A stretch of DNA of 64,000 nt. It comes from Cohnella abietis (lineage in GTDB: Bacteria; Bacillota; Bacilli; Paenibacillales; Paenibacillaceae). Shown in pieces: positions 44,066 to 53,339 of this stretch. A model generated the notes under the pieces. The model saw only the letters and a program-made list of their open reading frames with translations. It had not been told where the DNA came from and made no database searches. The translations under genes and the position numbers were made by a program. The stretch spans positions 1,827,501-1,891,500 of the forward strand of contig NZ_AP019400.1 in assembly GCF_004295585.1 (NCBI RefSeq), given 5' to 3'. Every line of letters begins with the position of its first letter. The first letter of the stretch is position 1.

Positions 44066-44869
44066 GTGCTACTCGTACTTTGGAAGAAGTGGCTGAATTC
44101 ATCAAGCAAGAAGGTCCAAGCCTCGGATACTGGAGTTATGCCGGAGCATCTGGTGGAGCGAATCCACAACGGGGAACAAGAGCTACGAAATGAACTGATA
44201 CGTCAGTATCATCCATATATATTAAAAACAACAAGCCGCTTTTTTCATCGGTACATCGATCCTAAGCAGGATGACGCATATAGCGTGGCTTTAGCTGCCT
44301 TCGACGAGGCGATTACCGGATTTTCTCCAGAGGGAGGCAGGCAGTTTTTGGGTTTCGCAGAAACAGTCATAAACCGACGGCTCATTGACTTCGTTCGTCA
44401 AGAGAGTAGACATGCTTCTGTCGTTCCTTACAGCGCATTTGAATTAGAGGCTGAAGACGGCGGCAACTCGATTAATCGGGTTGAGGATGCACAGGCGATG
44501 GAAGCCTACAATAAGCAACGAACAGCCGACGATCGCAAAGCTGAAATTGCCGCACTAACAGAAGAAATGGCTCTGTATGGTATTACATTCGGAGATTTAG
44601 TCGAGCATGCTCCCCGTCATCAAGATTCGAGAAGCATGTTAATGCGGATGGGGAGAAGGCTCGCTAGCGAGGAGAGGCTGTTTCGCTTTCTTCATGAGAA
44701 ACGACAGCTGCCCATTAAAGAGCTGTGCGAAGCGGAGGCAGTTTCGAGAAAGACAGCTGAGCGTCATCGCAAATATTTGATCGCAATAAGCTTGATCGCT
44801 TATGGGACTTATCCTTTTTTGCAGGAATATATCGGTTTGGATCATTACGGAAAGGGGGGAACATCATGA
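44066..44869 (+). CDS. sigI: RNA polymerase sigma factor SigI
   Basis: 267 aa from GTG 44066, placed by GGGGTG 5 bases upstream. Sigma-70-like region 2 is 'RNELIRQYHPYILKTTSRFFHRYIDPKQDDAYSVALAAFDEAI', and 'GFAETVINRRLIDFVRQESRH' follows the SigI family. The C-terminal HTH is 'LCEAEAVSRKTAERHRKYLIAI'. SigI governs heat or envelope-stress genes in Bacillus and polysaccharide-sensing regulons in clostridia. Its stop overlaps rsgI (ATGA), and its own promoter looks SigI-dependent. Confidence 0.93.
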   Translation: MLLVLWKKWLNSSSKKVQASDTGVMPEHLVERIHNGEQELRNELIRQYHPYILKTTSRFFHRYIDPKQDDAYSVALAAFDEAITGFSPEGGRQFLGFAETVINRRLIDFVRQESRHASVVPYSAFELEAEDGGNSINRVEDAQAMEAYNKQRTADDRKAEIAALTEEMALYGITFGDLVEHAPRHQDSRSMLMRMGRRLASEERLFRFLHEKRQLPIKELCEAEAVSRKTAERHRKYLIAISLIAYGTYPFLQEYIGLDHYGKGGTS

Positions 44870-46074
44870 AACGCGGAACGATTATGGCGATTGAGAAAAA
44901 GACTGTCGTCTTATTGACGGCAGAGGGGCAATTTATTCGAGTTAAGAAACAAGCGCACTTCGAGATTGGTGAGGAAATTACTGATTACGAGTCTGTCCGC
45001 GCAATACCTCGTATCCGTCAGCGTATGTTACAGACCGGTGTGTTCGGTGCCGCGTTACTGCTGATCATAATCTGTTTCCTGATGCTTCGAACACCCCCAG
45101 TTGTTGCCTACGTAACGATGGATGTTAATCCGAGTATAGAGCTTGGCTTAGATGCCCGAGAAAAGGTTCGACAGCTCCGAGCGTTAAATGAAGATGCAGA
45201 CGCTATTGTTACAGGGGTGAAATACCGGGGACGTGATCTGGAGACGGTGATGAATGAGCTCGCTCATAAATTGGTAGATAAGCATATGCTGACCTCGGAT
45301 GACGGGGAAATTGTTATAGCAAGCGTGCCCATTAAGCCGGTAGCAGAGCAATGGGAAAAACAAGTTACACAGACAATGACGCGAGTTCTAGATGAGGTAA
45401 CGAAGCAGGAAGATTTAGAAGGTGCCAGTAAGCTAGAGGTGACAACTGTTTCTTTGCCTGTTGAAGTTAGGAATGAGGCTGAGGCGAATGGGGTTTCATC
45501 TGGTAAAATGGCCTTCTGGCTCATATCGGAAAGCCAGGGACATGAATTATCGTTGGAAACCTTAAAGAAGGATTCACTTAAGAAAATTGCTGCCTCTTGG
45601 GGAGGCGTCAATAAGGTGATGAGCCCGCATGAGAAAAAGAAGGAAAAGAAGCAGGATGATAAGAAAGACAATATAGACAAAAATAAAATAGATAAGAAGG
45701 ACAATAAGGAAAACAAAAACGATAAGGACAAGAGAAATAATAGAGATAAGATTAAAAGAGATGAGAAAGACCAAATTAAGGGCGATAAGAAAGACGAGAT
45801 AGACAAGAGTAATAAAAACAAAAACGACAAGCGTGAGAAAGATAAGAAAGAAAAGAGAGACAAAAGGAACAAAAACAATATCGATAAGCAAGAAAAGTGG
45901 AAGAAGCTTCTTGATGAAGCTAAGCAAAAGAATAAGTCTGAGAAGAGCTCTCCATCAGAGAATCGGCATCACTCCGGCAAAGAACACAAGCCATACAAAG
46001 AAAACAAAGAAGGCAAAAAACATAAAAGAGATAAAGAAAAACAGAATGATGATAGATCAAATCGCCGGGAATAA
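44866..46074 (+). CDS. rsgI: Membrane anti-sigma-I factor RsgI with polyampholyte tail
   Basis: 402 aa. The cytoplasmic RsgI_N domain (residues ~1-55, 'VVLLTAEGQFIRVKKQAHFEIGEEI') binds SigI. One membrane helix lies near residues 58-77. The extracellular RsgI middle domain starts 'VAYVTMDVNPSIELGLDAREKV'. The last ~145 residues are nearly all Lys, Asp, Glu, Asn and Arg, a low-complexity charged region in place of the carbohydrate-binding modules seen in clostridial RsgI. It is translationally coupled to sigI. Confidence 0.92.
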   Translation: MKRGTIMAIEKKTVVLLTAEGQFIRVKKQAHFEIGEEITDYESVRAIPRIRQRMLQTGVFGAALLLIIICFLMLRTPPVVAYVTMDVNPSIELGLDAREKVRQLRALNEDADAIVTGVKYRGRDLETVMNELAHKLVDKHMLTSDDGEIVIASVPIKPVAEQWEKQVTQTMTRVLDEVTKQEDLEGASKLEVTTVSLPVEVRNEAEANGVSSGKMAFWLISESQGHELSLETLKKDSLKKIAASWGGVNKVMSPHEKKKEKKQDDKKDNIDKNKIDKKDNKENKNDKDKRNNRDKIKRDEKDQIKGDKKDEIDKSNKNKNDKREKDKKEKRDKRNKNNIDKQEKWKKLLDEAKQKNKSEKSSPSENRHHSGKEHKPYKENKEGKKHKRDKEKQNDDRSNRRE

Positions 46075-46137
46075 CTAGCATTCAGCATAGACCAGCAGAC
46101 CTATTCATTGTTCGCCATTGATCGACAACATCTCCCG

Positions 46138-46167
46138 TTGACAGTATTACTAATTAATGGCTATGAT
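46138..46167 (+). promoter_or_regulatory. Sigma-A promoter of the histidine kinase gene
   Basis: TTGACA (46138-46143), an 18-bp spacer and TATGAT (46162-46167), 46 bp upstream of the ATG at 46214. Confidence 0.75.
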
Positions 46168-46213
46168 TTGATCACTGCTATTGTGACAGGCCTAGTAATA
46201 GGGGGATGTTTGT

Positions 46214-47602
46214 ATGTATGGGTGGAAAACGAATTATTTTCCAGTACTTGCCGAATTTGTTCGTAATGGTGGACCAATTGTTCGTCCAGAAACCAAAAAA
46301 TTGTGGCAAGAGGTCAGTCAATTACCAGTTGACGACATTCTAGAGCATCATGAAGAGAGCGTAAAGTTTTTACTTTCCTGCGCCGAGCCTGAAGACCGGA
46401 TGACTTTCGTTCATCGGTCTCTTTTGTTTATCACAGAACTGCTCATTTCCTTACGCTTACCGGAAGGAAGCGCGGCAAGGGAGGAGGCTGACACAGATCC
46501 GCTTTTCCTAAGCGCAAGCGCAATCCATACGGCGCCGATGGAGGAAGAGCATCCCAATAAATTCGAGACCGTTCTCCAGCATATGGATACCGGTGTCGCA
46601 CTGTTCGATACAGCTGGAAACCTAAGGTTCCTAAATGTTCAGATGTCCAGAATGCTGCAGGCACCAAGAAAATCTTTAATTGGCTGTACGCTCTATCAGC
46701 TCTTTTTCCACGGTAATCTTCAGCTATCTATTCGTAAAAACTTTTTGAGAATTTACAGAGAAATGTTGTTGTATCGGAAATTTCACGGTGAATTTCAGGG
46801 TGTGAACGGTCGATTCCTCCTCGTTAGCATATCTCAGATTGAAGAATTGGACGGAGATTATCTGATTAGTGTGAAGGATGTTTCGGAATACAAACAAATC
46901 GAACAGACTGCCTTTCAGAATGATAAGCTAGCGATGCTTGGCAAGATTGCCGCGGCGATAGCGCATGAAATTCGTAATCCATTAACTTCAATCCGAGGCT
47001 TTATCCAGTTATTACATCCTTTTCTGAAGGAGGTTGGAAAACAGGAGTATGGTCGTATCATTCTCTCAGAAATTGATCGAGCCAACGATATTATTTATGA
47101 ATTCCTTAACTCTTCTAAGCCATCGGCTCCAATGAAGCAGAAGGTTCTTGTTGGACTTCTGATTAAAGAATCGGTGTTGCTTTCGGAAAGCGAAGCGCTG
47201 ATGAAAGGCTGCGAGCTATATAGCGAGGTTTTTGATCTTACTTTAACGGTTTCTGTAGACGTGAAGCAAATCAAGCAAGTACTGCTAAACATTATGAAAA
47301 ATGCTATGGATGCTATTTATGAGGTTAATGGTGAACGAAGAGGACGTATCGATATTACAGCAAAGCGTGAAGGTAAATATGCTCTTATTTCGATCAGGGA
47401 TAATGGTAAAGGAATGGAGAGGGCGACCTTAAATCGGCTGTTCGATCCCTTTTTTACGACCAAAGATGAGGGGACTGGCCTTGGTTTGTCCGTTAGCTAT
47501 CGGATCATTGTCAATCATGGTGGCACGATTCATGTTGATAGCCAGTTAAACGAAGGAACGGAATTTTTAATTTATTTGCCTTTTGCCGAGGGGAAAGAGT
47601 AG
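46214..47602 (+). CDS. PAS-domain sensor histidine kinase (sporulation-kinase type)
   Basis: 462 aa, no transmembrane segment. An N-terminal ~100-residue helical region precedes a PAS domain (~118-230, 'LQHMDTGVALFDTAGNLRFLN'). HisKA has phospho-acceptor His251 in 'IAHEIRNPLTS'. HATPase_c has the N box 'NIMKNAMDAI', G1 'DNGKGM', F box 'FDPFFTTK' and G2 'GTGLGLSV'. No response regulator gene is adjacent; orphan kinases of this form feed Spo0F in spore formers. pepA follows 45 bp downstream. Confidence 0.92.
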   Translation: MYGWKTNYFPVLAEFVRNGGPIVRPETKKLWQEVSQLPVDDILEHHEESVKFLLSCAEPEDRMTFVHRSLLFITELLISLRLPEGSAAREEADTDPLFLSASAIHTAPMEEEHPNKFETVLQHMDTGVALFDTAGNLRFLNVQMSRMLQAPRKSLIGCTLYQLFFHGNLQLSIRKNFLRIYREMLLYRKFHGEFQGVNGRFLLVSISQIEELDGDYLISVKDVSEYKQIEQTAFQNDKLAMLGKIAAAIAHEIRNPLTSIRGFIQLLHPFLKEVGKQEYGRIILSEIDRANDIIYEFLNSSKPSAPMKQKVLVGLLIKESVLLSESEALMKGCELYSEVFDLTLTVSVDVKQIKQVLLNIMKNAMDAIYEVNGERRGRIDITAKREGKYALISIRDNGKGMERATLNRLFDPFFTTKDEGTGLGLSVSYRIIVNHGGTIHVDSQLNEGTEFLIYLPFAEGKE

Positions 47603-47647
47603 AATCTGGTTTAAGAACGAGATTTCTCTTAGGGTGGGACAAACCTC

Positions 47648-49177
47648 ATGTTATGGACAGATTGGTCATTGAAGTGGACGACAACCGTCTCAAGGTCTGA
47701 AAATGCTCAGAATTCGGCTGAGTTAGTTATTGTATTCATCAATCAGGAAGAGATTGATGACAATCGGGAGCTATTGCATCCTGAGCTTGATAAGGCGCTA
47801 CGGGACAGTGCTGAACGGGGTGTTTTTCAAGGGAAAGCAGGACATACGCTTTGGCTTTCTACTCTTGGATTAATTCCTGAGAGATATGTAGTATTTGTTG
47901 GACACGAGTCCTCGTCTCATGCCTCCAAAGCGTTACGAAATGCAATGGGTAGCTTAGGTGAAAAATTATTGAAGTATCAAATAAAAAAAGCTGTCTTTAT
48001 CGTGCCTTCGAGCTTATACTCGGCAGAGCATCAATTTAAGACGTCTGCAAGCGCTTTAATGGAGGGCTTGCTGCTGGGACTATACCGAAGGAACAGCCTT
48101 TCGACATCGGGGAGAGCTACATCCTCTCTCGAAGAGGTCCAATTTGTTCTTAATTCAGAAGCGAGTGTCCGTGTTTGGGATGAAGGGCTGCAGCAAGGGC
48201 TCCAGATTGCTAATGGAGTGTGTTATGCGCGAGAGTTGACTAATGAACCGGCTAATCGGCTTACGCCAGAGCAACTGGGAGAAGAAGCGCGATTGCTTGC
48301 TGAGCAGTATGGATTAGAATATCGAATCTATGATGAGAAGGATGCGGTGCAAGAAGGAATGGGTGGTTTACTGGCCGTCGGTCAAGGAAGTGTAAATCCA
48401 CCCAGAATGATTGTTATCCATCATAGAGGCTCGCCAGATTCGAAGATGACGCTCGGGATTATTGGTAAAGGAGTTACCTTCGATACGGGTGGTATCTCTC
48501 TTAAGAAGGCAGCAGGCATGGAGGAGATGATCTCCGACATGGGAGGTGCGGCCGCGGTTATGGGGGTTATGCGAGCGGTCGGAGAATTGAAGCCTGCTCT
48601 TAATATCGTAGCGGTCATTCCTGCGGCTGAGAATATGCCCTCTGGCAGCTCTTATAAGCCAGGAGATGTCATACGTACCTATAGTGGGAGAACGGTTGAG
48701 GTGCTGAATACGGATGCCGAAGGTAGAATTGTTTTGGCAGATGGATTAACGACTGCTATACGCCAAGGAGCGACAAGGCTAATAGATGTTGCAACCTTGA
48801 CGGGTGCAGTCATGCATGCTCTGGGGGATTTAACGACAGGAGCGCTCTCCAATGAGGAGACGATGCTGCAGGATTTTCTTCAGTCTGCTCATATTGCAGG
48901 AGAATATGTATGGCCGTTACCTTCGCATCCAGAGTATCAACGCTTACTTAAGAGCGACGTAGCGGATTTGAAAAATCATGGCGGTTCATGGGCTGGTGCA
49001 ATAGCTGGTGGATTATTCGTTGGCACATTCGCTGAGCAATATCCTTGGATTCACTTGGATATCGGGGGAACAGCCTGGATGTGGGAAGACAGGGGCTTCG
49101 AAAGCAAAGGTGGAACAGGTGTGATGGTTCGATCTCTGCTTGAATATATTCGGAGTGAGTCTAGTAAGGTGAATTAG
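47648..49177 (+). CDS. pepA: Leucyl aminopeptidase (M17 family)
   Basis: 509 aa. The C-terminal catalytic domain has 'IGKGVTFDTGGISLKKAAGMEEMISDMGGAAAV' (metal Lys/Asp region) and the signature NTDAEGRIVLADGL. 'YARELTNEPANRLTPEQL' marks the domain junction. A dinuclear metal enzyme that removes N-terminal residues in the cytoplasm, forming hexamers. The gene may be co-transcribed with the upstream kinase and the MFS gene 35 bp downstream. Confidence 0.94.
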   Translation: MLWTDWSLKWTTTVSRSENAQNSAELVIVFINQEEIDDNRELLHPELDKALRDSAERGVFQGKAGHTLWLSTLGLIPERYVVFVGHESSSHASKALRNAMGSLGEKLLKYQIKKAVFIVPSSLYSAEHQFKTSASALMEGLLLGLYRRNSLSTSGRATSSLEEVQFVLNSEASVRVWDEGLQQGLQIANGVCYARELTNEPANRLTPEQLGEEARLLAEQYGLEYRIYDEKDAVQEGMGGLLAVGQGSVNPPRMIVIHHRGSPDSKMTLGIIGKGVTFDTGGISLKKAAGMEEMISDMGGAAAVMGVMRAVGELKPALNIVAVIPAAENMPSGSSYKPGDVIRTYSGRTVEVLNTDAEGRIVLADGLTTAIRQGATRLIDVATLTGAVMHALGDLTTGALSNEETMLQDFLQSAHIAGEYVWPLPSHPEYQRLLKSDVADLKNHGGSWAGAIAGGLFVGTFAEQYPWIHLDIGGTAWMWEDRGFESKGGTGVMVRSLLEYIRSESSKVN

Positions 49178-49212
49178 GCTAAGGATTTTGGAACAACATG
49201 GGGGAACGATTG

Positions 49213-50505
49213 ATGAGCAGTTTTTTCAGAGAGTTTAAGCAAACGCTTGCAATCCGTCAGAGCGAATCGGTAAATCGGAGAGCTTTACGTATTTCGCTAA
49301 TTGAGGGTATACCTGCGAATATTTTAGCCAATTTGTTAGGTGGCCCTCTTCAAACCGTCTATTTAACTTATTTAGGTTTTACGGCTTTTCATATCGGTTT
49401 AGTATTGGCGATTCCCCCGTTTGCACTGCTTGTCCAGTTATTCATTGCGTTCGCCATGCAGAAATGGCATAATCGCCGATTTTTTGCAGCTCTGTTCGGC
49501 ATCATGCATCGAACCTTGTGGGTTGGCACCGGGTTAATTCCCCTCACCTTTACAGAGGATACATGGATTCCAATATACATTGCTTTATGGCTAAGCTCTA
49601 TGGTCTTTGCGCAGGCAGGTGGCGTTATTTGGACTTCACTAATGGCAGACGTCGTTCCAACCTCAATAAGAGGTAAATATTTTGGTATTCGGAATATGAT
49701 TCATTGGGCCGTCGTATGTCTCACTTTGTTGATTGGCGGTCAGATTATGGAATGGCTTCCGGGGACTAGCGGCTTCGTCGTGTTGTTCTCCGTTAGTGCA
49801 GCTTGCGTTATCTGGAACGGATGGGCGTTATCCCAATACCCAAATCCTCCATTTCAGCCATCGCAGAGTGGTCAATCTTTTCGGATGTTATTCAGTCCTT
49901 TCAAAGACAGGAAGTTTCTTTCGGCTACGCTGTTTATTTCCGTATTTATTCTTATGATGAATATCGTTATCCCGCTTTTTTCCTATGTCATGCTGAAAAT
50001 TATTAATCTAAGTACTAGCAAAGTAACGTTAATTATTATGCTGCAAAATTTAGTTATGATGATCAGTTATTATTATTGGGGTGTGTTAAACAGCAAGTAC
50101 TCAACGAATAAGCTGCTATTGTGGACCTTCCCAATCATTGCGGCTTCTTGCGCGGTGTGGGCGGGAATGGCCATCCTACCTGTGATGCTTATGCTAATTA
50201 TCGTACATGTTCTATTAGGCTTTGGCTTCGCCGGATATAATCTACTTGTTTTTAATTTTCTAATAGGAGATTCACCGAAGTCTGAGAGGCCGATGTACAT
50301 TGCGGTATTCTCTGCGTTAACGGGTGTAGCGGGATTCATTGGTCCAATAGCGGGCGGCTGGCTTTACGATCAAGCCAAAGATGGACCGCTATGGATACAG
50401 ACTTACGGGCTAACTACGTTTGCAGGTTTGGGTTTATTAATTTTAGCGCTAGTTCTGGCTCCGTTTGTATTTAAGAGTCGGCATGCATCATCTCCGCTTC
50501 GTTAG
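49213..50505 (+). CDS. MFS transporter
   Basis: 430 aa from ATG 49213 (GGGGGA about 7 bases upstream; an ATG at 49198 precedes that site). About 12 transmembrane helices with a short central loop. The helix 2-3 loop is unusual ('FAMQKWHNRRFFAALFGIMHRTLW'), and 'DVVPTSIRGKYFGIRNMIHW' is the motif after helix 4. The substrate is unknown; the overall pattern is seen in unclassified Firmicutes MFS proteins. Confidence 0.85.
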   Translation: MSSFFREFKQTLAIRQSESVNRRALRISLIEGIPANILANLLGGPLQTVYLTYLGFTAFHIGLVLAIPPFALLVQLFIAFAMQKWHNRRFFAALFGIMHRTLWVGTGLIPLTFTEDTWIPIYIALWLSSMVFAQAGGVIWTSLMADVVPTSIRGKYFGIRNMIHWAVVCLTLLIGGQIMEWLPGTSGFVVLFSVSAACVIWNGWALSQYPNPPFQPSQSGQSFRMLFSPFKDRKFLSATLFISVFILMMNIVIPLFSYVMLKIINLSTSKVTLIIMLQNLVMMISYYYWGVLNSKYSTNKLLLWTFPIIAASCAVWAGMAILPVMLMLIIVHVLLGFGFAGYNLLVFNFLIGDSPKSERPMYIAVFSALTGVAGFIGPIAGGWLYDQAKDGPLWIQTYGLTTFAGLGLLILALVLAPFVFKSRHASSPLR

Positions 50506-50517
50506 GTGAAGATCAGC

Positions 50518-50546
50518 TTGACAAAGATAACTGTAACTTGTATTAT
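50518..50546 (+). promoter_or_regulatory. Sigma-A promoter of the IDEAL-domain gene
   Basis: TTGACA (50518-50523), a 17-bp spacer and TATTAT (50541-50546), 127 bp upstream of the ATG at 50674. Confidence 0.75.
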
Positions 50547-50673
50547 TACAGTACGGATCTGACATAAACGTTCTTTCGCCAACCTAGTAGTGGCGGTTTA
50601 TGTCTAACTCAAATGTAAGGGATTTTGTTACAGTTTTGCGTGTATTATATTTTCCGGTTAGGTGGTGTAGAAG

Positions 50674-51066
50674 ATGAAGGTTGAAGTTAGCGATTGGGTT
50701 CAAGCAACAACGAAAAACGGGGAATTCATTCATGGCTTTGTTGATGCGGTTGATGAGCAGCAAGGGATAGCTAACATATTCGTTGTCAATTCGGATAATG
50801 AGGAATCAGTGGGGAAACCAGTTGCGGTGCGAGAAAGATTGCTAAGAAAGCTGCCTGCGTATGTATTTGAGGATACTGATGCCATTCAAAGTCTAATTGA
50901 TATTGCGTTATCGACTAAGGATGAGCAGTGGTTTAACGAGCTTTCCGAGAAGTGGAAGGACCTTCAACAAAGTAGAAGCAAGGAAGAAAGTCGTCCGGCT
51001 GTCTATCCATCTTCTACGAATCGTATCAACTATCCGGTATGGAATAGTGGTCGTAACAGGATATAA
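50674..51066 (+). CDS. IDEAL-domain protein
   Basis: 130 aa. Residues 1-65 look like a small beta-barrel ('VSDWVQATTKNGEFIHGFVDAV'), followed by an IDEAL domain at ~72-95 ('DAIQSLIDIALSTKDEQWFNELSEKW'). IDEAL domains occur in small Firmicutes regulatory proteins, including adaptor-like factors; the role here is unknown. The last 15 codons and the stop lie in a 57-bp direct duplication, so the C-terminus may be recent. Confidence 0.78.
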   Translation: MKVEVSDWVQATTKNGEFIHGFVDAVDEQQGIANIFVVNSDNEESVGKPVAVRERLLRKLPAYVFEDTDAIQSLIDIALSTKDEQWFNELSEKWKDLQQSRSKEESRPAVYPSSTNRINYPVWNSGRNRI

Positions 51067-51135
51067 ATAGGATTTGAACGTATCAAGTATCCGGTATGGA
51101 ATAGTGGTCGTAACAGGATATAAATAGGAATTGAA
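51022..51135. repeat. 57-bp tandem duplication at the 3' end of the IDEAL gene
   Basis: Two near-identical 57-bp units (51022-51078 and 51079-51135), beginning CGTATCAACTATCCGGTATG. A degraded third copy extends to about 51190. 57 is a multiple of three, but a stop falls within each unit. Confidence 0.9.
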
Positions 51136-51542
51136 AGTATCTCGGTATGTAAAGTAGTCGTAGTCGTAACGGGATGTAAACAGGATTTTGGCGTAAAAAT
51201 GGTGGTGCAGTGGGTTTTGAAGTTTCGCCTTAGAATGGACATTGGAAAACCTTTGGGTTAAACCGGTGAAGCTCTAGGGGCACTTCAATATCCCCCGCAC
51301 CGCCTTTTTTGTTGATGGTCGGTTACTATCTTCTCGAGCAATTATGGACAACCAATGAAATGTTTAAATGCTTGAGTATATTTCTTTTGCTGATTGTCCT
51401 ACTTCGTTATAATAAGTACATAAGATGGTACCTTACTACTCCTTAGAGGGAAAAGTATACGACAGCGGAAGAGAAGTATACGACTCGAAGAGGTTATAGC
51501 GCTGGAGTAATTAATCAAGAGTTCAGCCAAGCAGGTACCTAC
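51136..51542. other. Gene-free stretch between the IDEAL and HesB-like genes
   Basis: Holds the degraded third 57-bp copy, a possible terminator (CGGTG 51264-51268 with CACCG 51298-51302, inner GGGG/CCCC, T-run to 51310), and a TATAAT at 51408-51413 with a poor -35. AAGTATACGAC occurs twice near 51451 and 51474. Confidence 0.45.
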
Positions 51543-51563
51543 ATGAAAGATGAGGTGTTGGAT

Positions 51564-51839
51564 TTGGAATTAATTGTTACGCCTGCCGCGCTTTCATGCT
51601 TTAAAAGGGAATGGGGATTTAGCGAGGGTGAAGTCATCCGGATATTCGTTCGTTATGTAAGCGGCGGAGAAGTGCCTTTTGCTTTTGGGATTACAAGAGA
51701 TACTCCCCATGATGCAGCAGTTACAACCGTTGCGGAGCATCTTACCTTTTACATGGAAAGTAAGGATGTATGGTTTCTAGAAGGCAAGAGCCTGAAGCTT
51801 GATTGCAAGGGCGAGGAGCTTATATTCGATTTTGCGTGA
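51564..51839 (+). CDS. HesB/YneR-like (Fe-S biogenesis fold) protein
   Basis: 91 aa from TTG 51564, which has GAGGTG about 6 bases upstream and gives the typical MELIVTPAALSCFKREWGF start; an ATG at 51543 is in frame but poorly placed. 'EVIRIFVRYVSGGEVPFAFGI' is the YneR/HesB signature. The C-terminal Cys pair of true IscA proteins is missing; only one Cys remains ('KLDCKGEEL'), as in YneR-type members whose role is unknown. Confidence 0.82.
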   Translation: MELIVTPAALSCFKREWGFSEGEVIRIFVRYVSGGEVPFAFGITRDTPHDAAVTTVAEHLTFYMESKDVWFLEGKSLKLDCKGEELIFDFA

Positions 51840-51982
51840 GACTGTGATTGACTACTGTCTTGAAAGCCTCGGCTAATGGGCACAGTTGTAATAGAGGTAG
51901 CAAAGATAAACGGTTTGTTGTAAACTAATAATCATTATGTTCGAAAACCGCACATGCAGCAGAGAAAAGGAGATTTACGAAT

Positions 51983-52951
51983 ATGACAGTACACAACCAG
52001 ACGAATCATTGCAAGATCGTGGATTGCACTATCCGCGATGGTGGACTCGTTAACAATTGGGATTTCAGCGTTGAGTTCGTGCAGGATTTGTACGAGTCTT
52101 TAAACGCAGCAGGCGTTGAATACATGGAAATCGGCTACAAGAACTCCCCTAAGCTTTTGAAGAGCGAAGGAACTGAGGGACCGTGGAGATTTCTTGATGA
52201 TGATTTCCTACGCACAGTTATTAAAGAAAAGAAAAAAACGAAGCTTTCTGCACTAGTTGATGTAGGTCGTGTAGATGAGGCAGATGTGTTATTGAGAAGC
52301 GACTCTATGCTGGACTTGATTCGTGTTGCTTGCTACGCAAGGGACACAGCTAAGGCTATTGAGCTTGCGACATTGTTCCATGAGCGTGGATATGAAACAA
52401 CGATCAACATTATGGCATTGTCCGGCGTTATGGATAACGAGCTGAATGAAGCATTGTCCATGATTAACGAGAGCCCGATTGATGTTGTATACATCGTTGA
52501 CTCCTTCGGAAGCCTGGATCCAGACGATATGCGTTTCTTGGTTGAGAAATTCCGTCGCGCGTTGAAGAACAAGCGTTTAGGCGTTCATACTCACAATAAT
52601 CTGCAGCTGGCGTTTGCTAACACCTTAACTGCAGCGCAATTGGGTGTAGAATTTTTGGATGCTTCCGTATACGGAATGGGCCGCGCTGCGGGGAACACGC
52701 CTACTGAGCTGCTGCTAGCTAAGCTTACTCGTCCAGAGTACAGCCTTCGCCCGGTGCTTGGCATGATTGAGAAGCACATGATTAAGCTTCGTGAGAAGGA
52801 AGAGTGGGGATATCTTATTCCCGACATGATTACGGGCACGTTGGATGAGCACCCACGCTCCGCGATGGGATGGCGCGCATCCGATAAACGTGACGAGTTC
52901 ACGGAATTCTATGACAAAATGACAACTCCGGAAGTTTTTCACGGTAAATAA
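51983..52951 (+). CDS. DRE-TIM aldolase-domain protein (DmpG/HMG-CoA lyase-like)
   Basis: 322 aa. The N-terminal 'VDCTIRDGGLVNNWDF' is the DRE-TIM metal site (Asp), and 'LGVHTHNNLQLAFANTL' provides the metal His-x-His. 'DASVYGMGRAAGNTPTELLL' is the late strand motif. It lacks the second domain of isopropylmalate synthases. Members include 4-hydroxy-2-oxovalerate aldolase and sugar-related aldolases in surface polysaccharide clusters; substrate unknown here. It ends before a terminator. Confidence 0.85.
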   Translation: MTVHNQTNHCKIVDCTIRDGGLVNNWDFSVEFVQDLYESLNAAGVEYMEIGYKNSPKLLKSEGTEGPWRFLDDDFLRTVIKEKKKTKLSALVDVGRVDEADVLLRSDSMLDLIRVACYARDTAKAIELATLFHERGYETTINIMALSGVMDNELNEALSMINESPIDVVYIVDSFGSLDPDDMRFLVEKFRRALKNKRLGVHTHNNLQLAFANTLTAAQLGVEFLDASVYGMGRAAGNTPTELLLAKLTRPEYSLRPVLGMIEKHMIKLREKEEWGYLIPDMITGTLDEHPRSAMGWRASDKRDEFTEFYDKMTTPEVFHGK

Positions 52952-52970
52952 GCAACTGATTTAACGTATA

Positions 52971-53007
52971 AAGAAGCTGCCCCATAAGTGATTATGAGCA
53001 GCTTCTT
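52971..53007 (+). terminator. Rho-independent terminator
   Basis: AAGAAGCTGC (52971-52980) pairs exactly with GCAGCTTCTT (52998-53007), after the aldolase-domain gene. Confidence 0.8.
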
Positions 53008-53070
53008 TGCTGTTGCCGCTAGTTGAGCAGAAGGCCAGCCCTCTCGCGCCCACGGATCCCTTATCACCTC

Positions 53071-53172
53071 ATCCAGCCCGTAAAAATTAACAATAGAGAA
53101 CCCACAGTTCACTAACAGCCCATCCGGCCCGAAAAATGTAACAATAGAGAACCCACGGTTCACTAACAGCCC
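53071..53172. repeat. Imperfect tandem duplication, 51-bp period
   Basis: Two copies containing ACAATAGAGAACCCAC-GTTCACTAACAGCCC, with the shared CAATAGAGAACCC at 53091 and 53142 (51 bp apart). It lies in the spacer before the 53340 gene; bases 53173-53320 show nothing further. Confidence 0.85.
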
Positions 53173-53339
53173 AACACCCCACTCCAGCACGCAGCCTTTT
53201 CAGCCACAAACCGAGTGCCTTTCTGCTCCAAATGCTCACTTTATGCCCAATAAACACTCCAAAATCAATTATTACTCGACAAATTTCATTCTTTAGGCTA
53301 TTGTCTTGTCAAAAGATGGAATAAAAGGAGGGTGATGTG

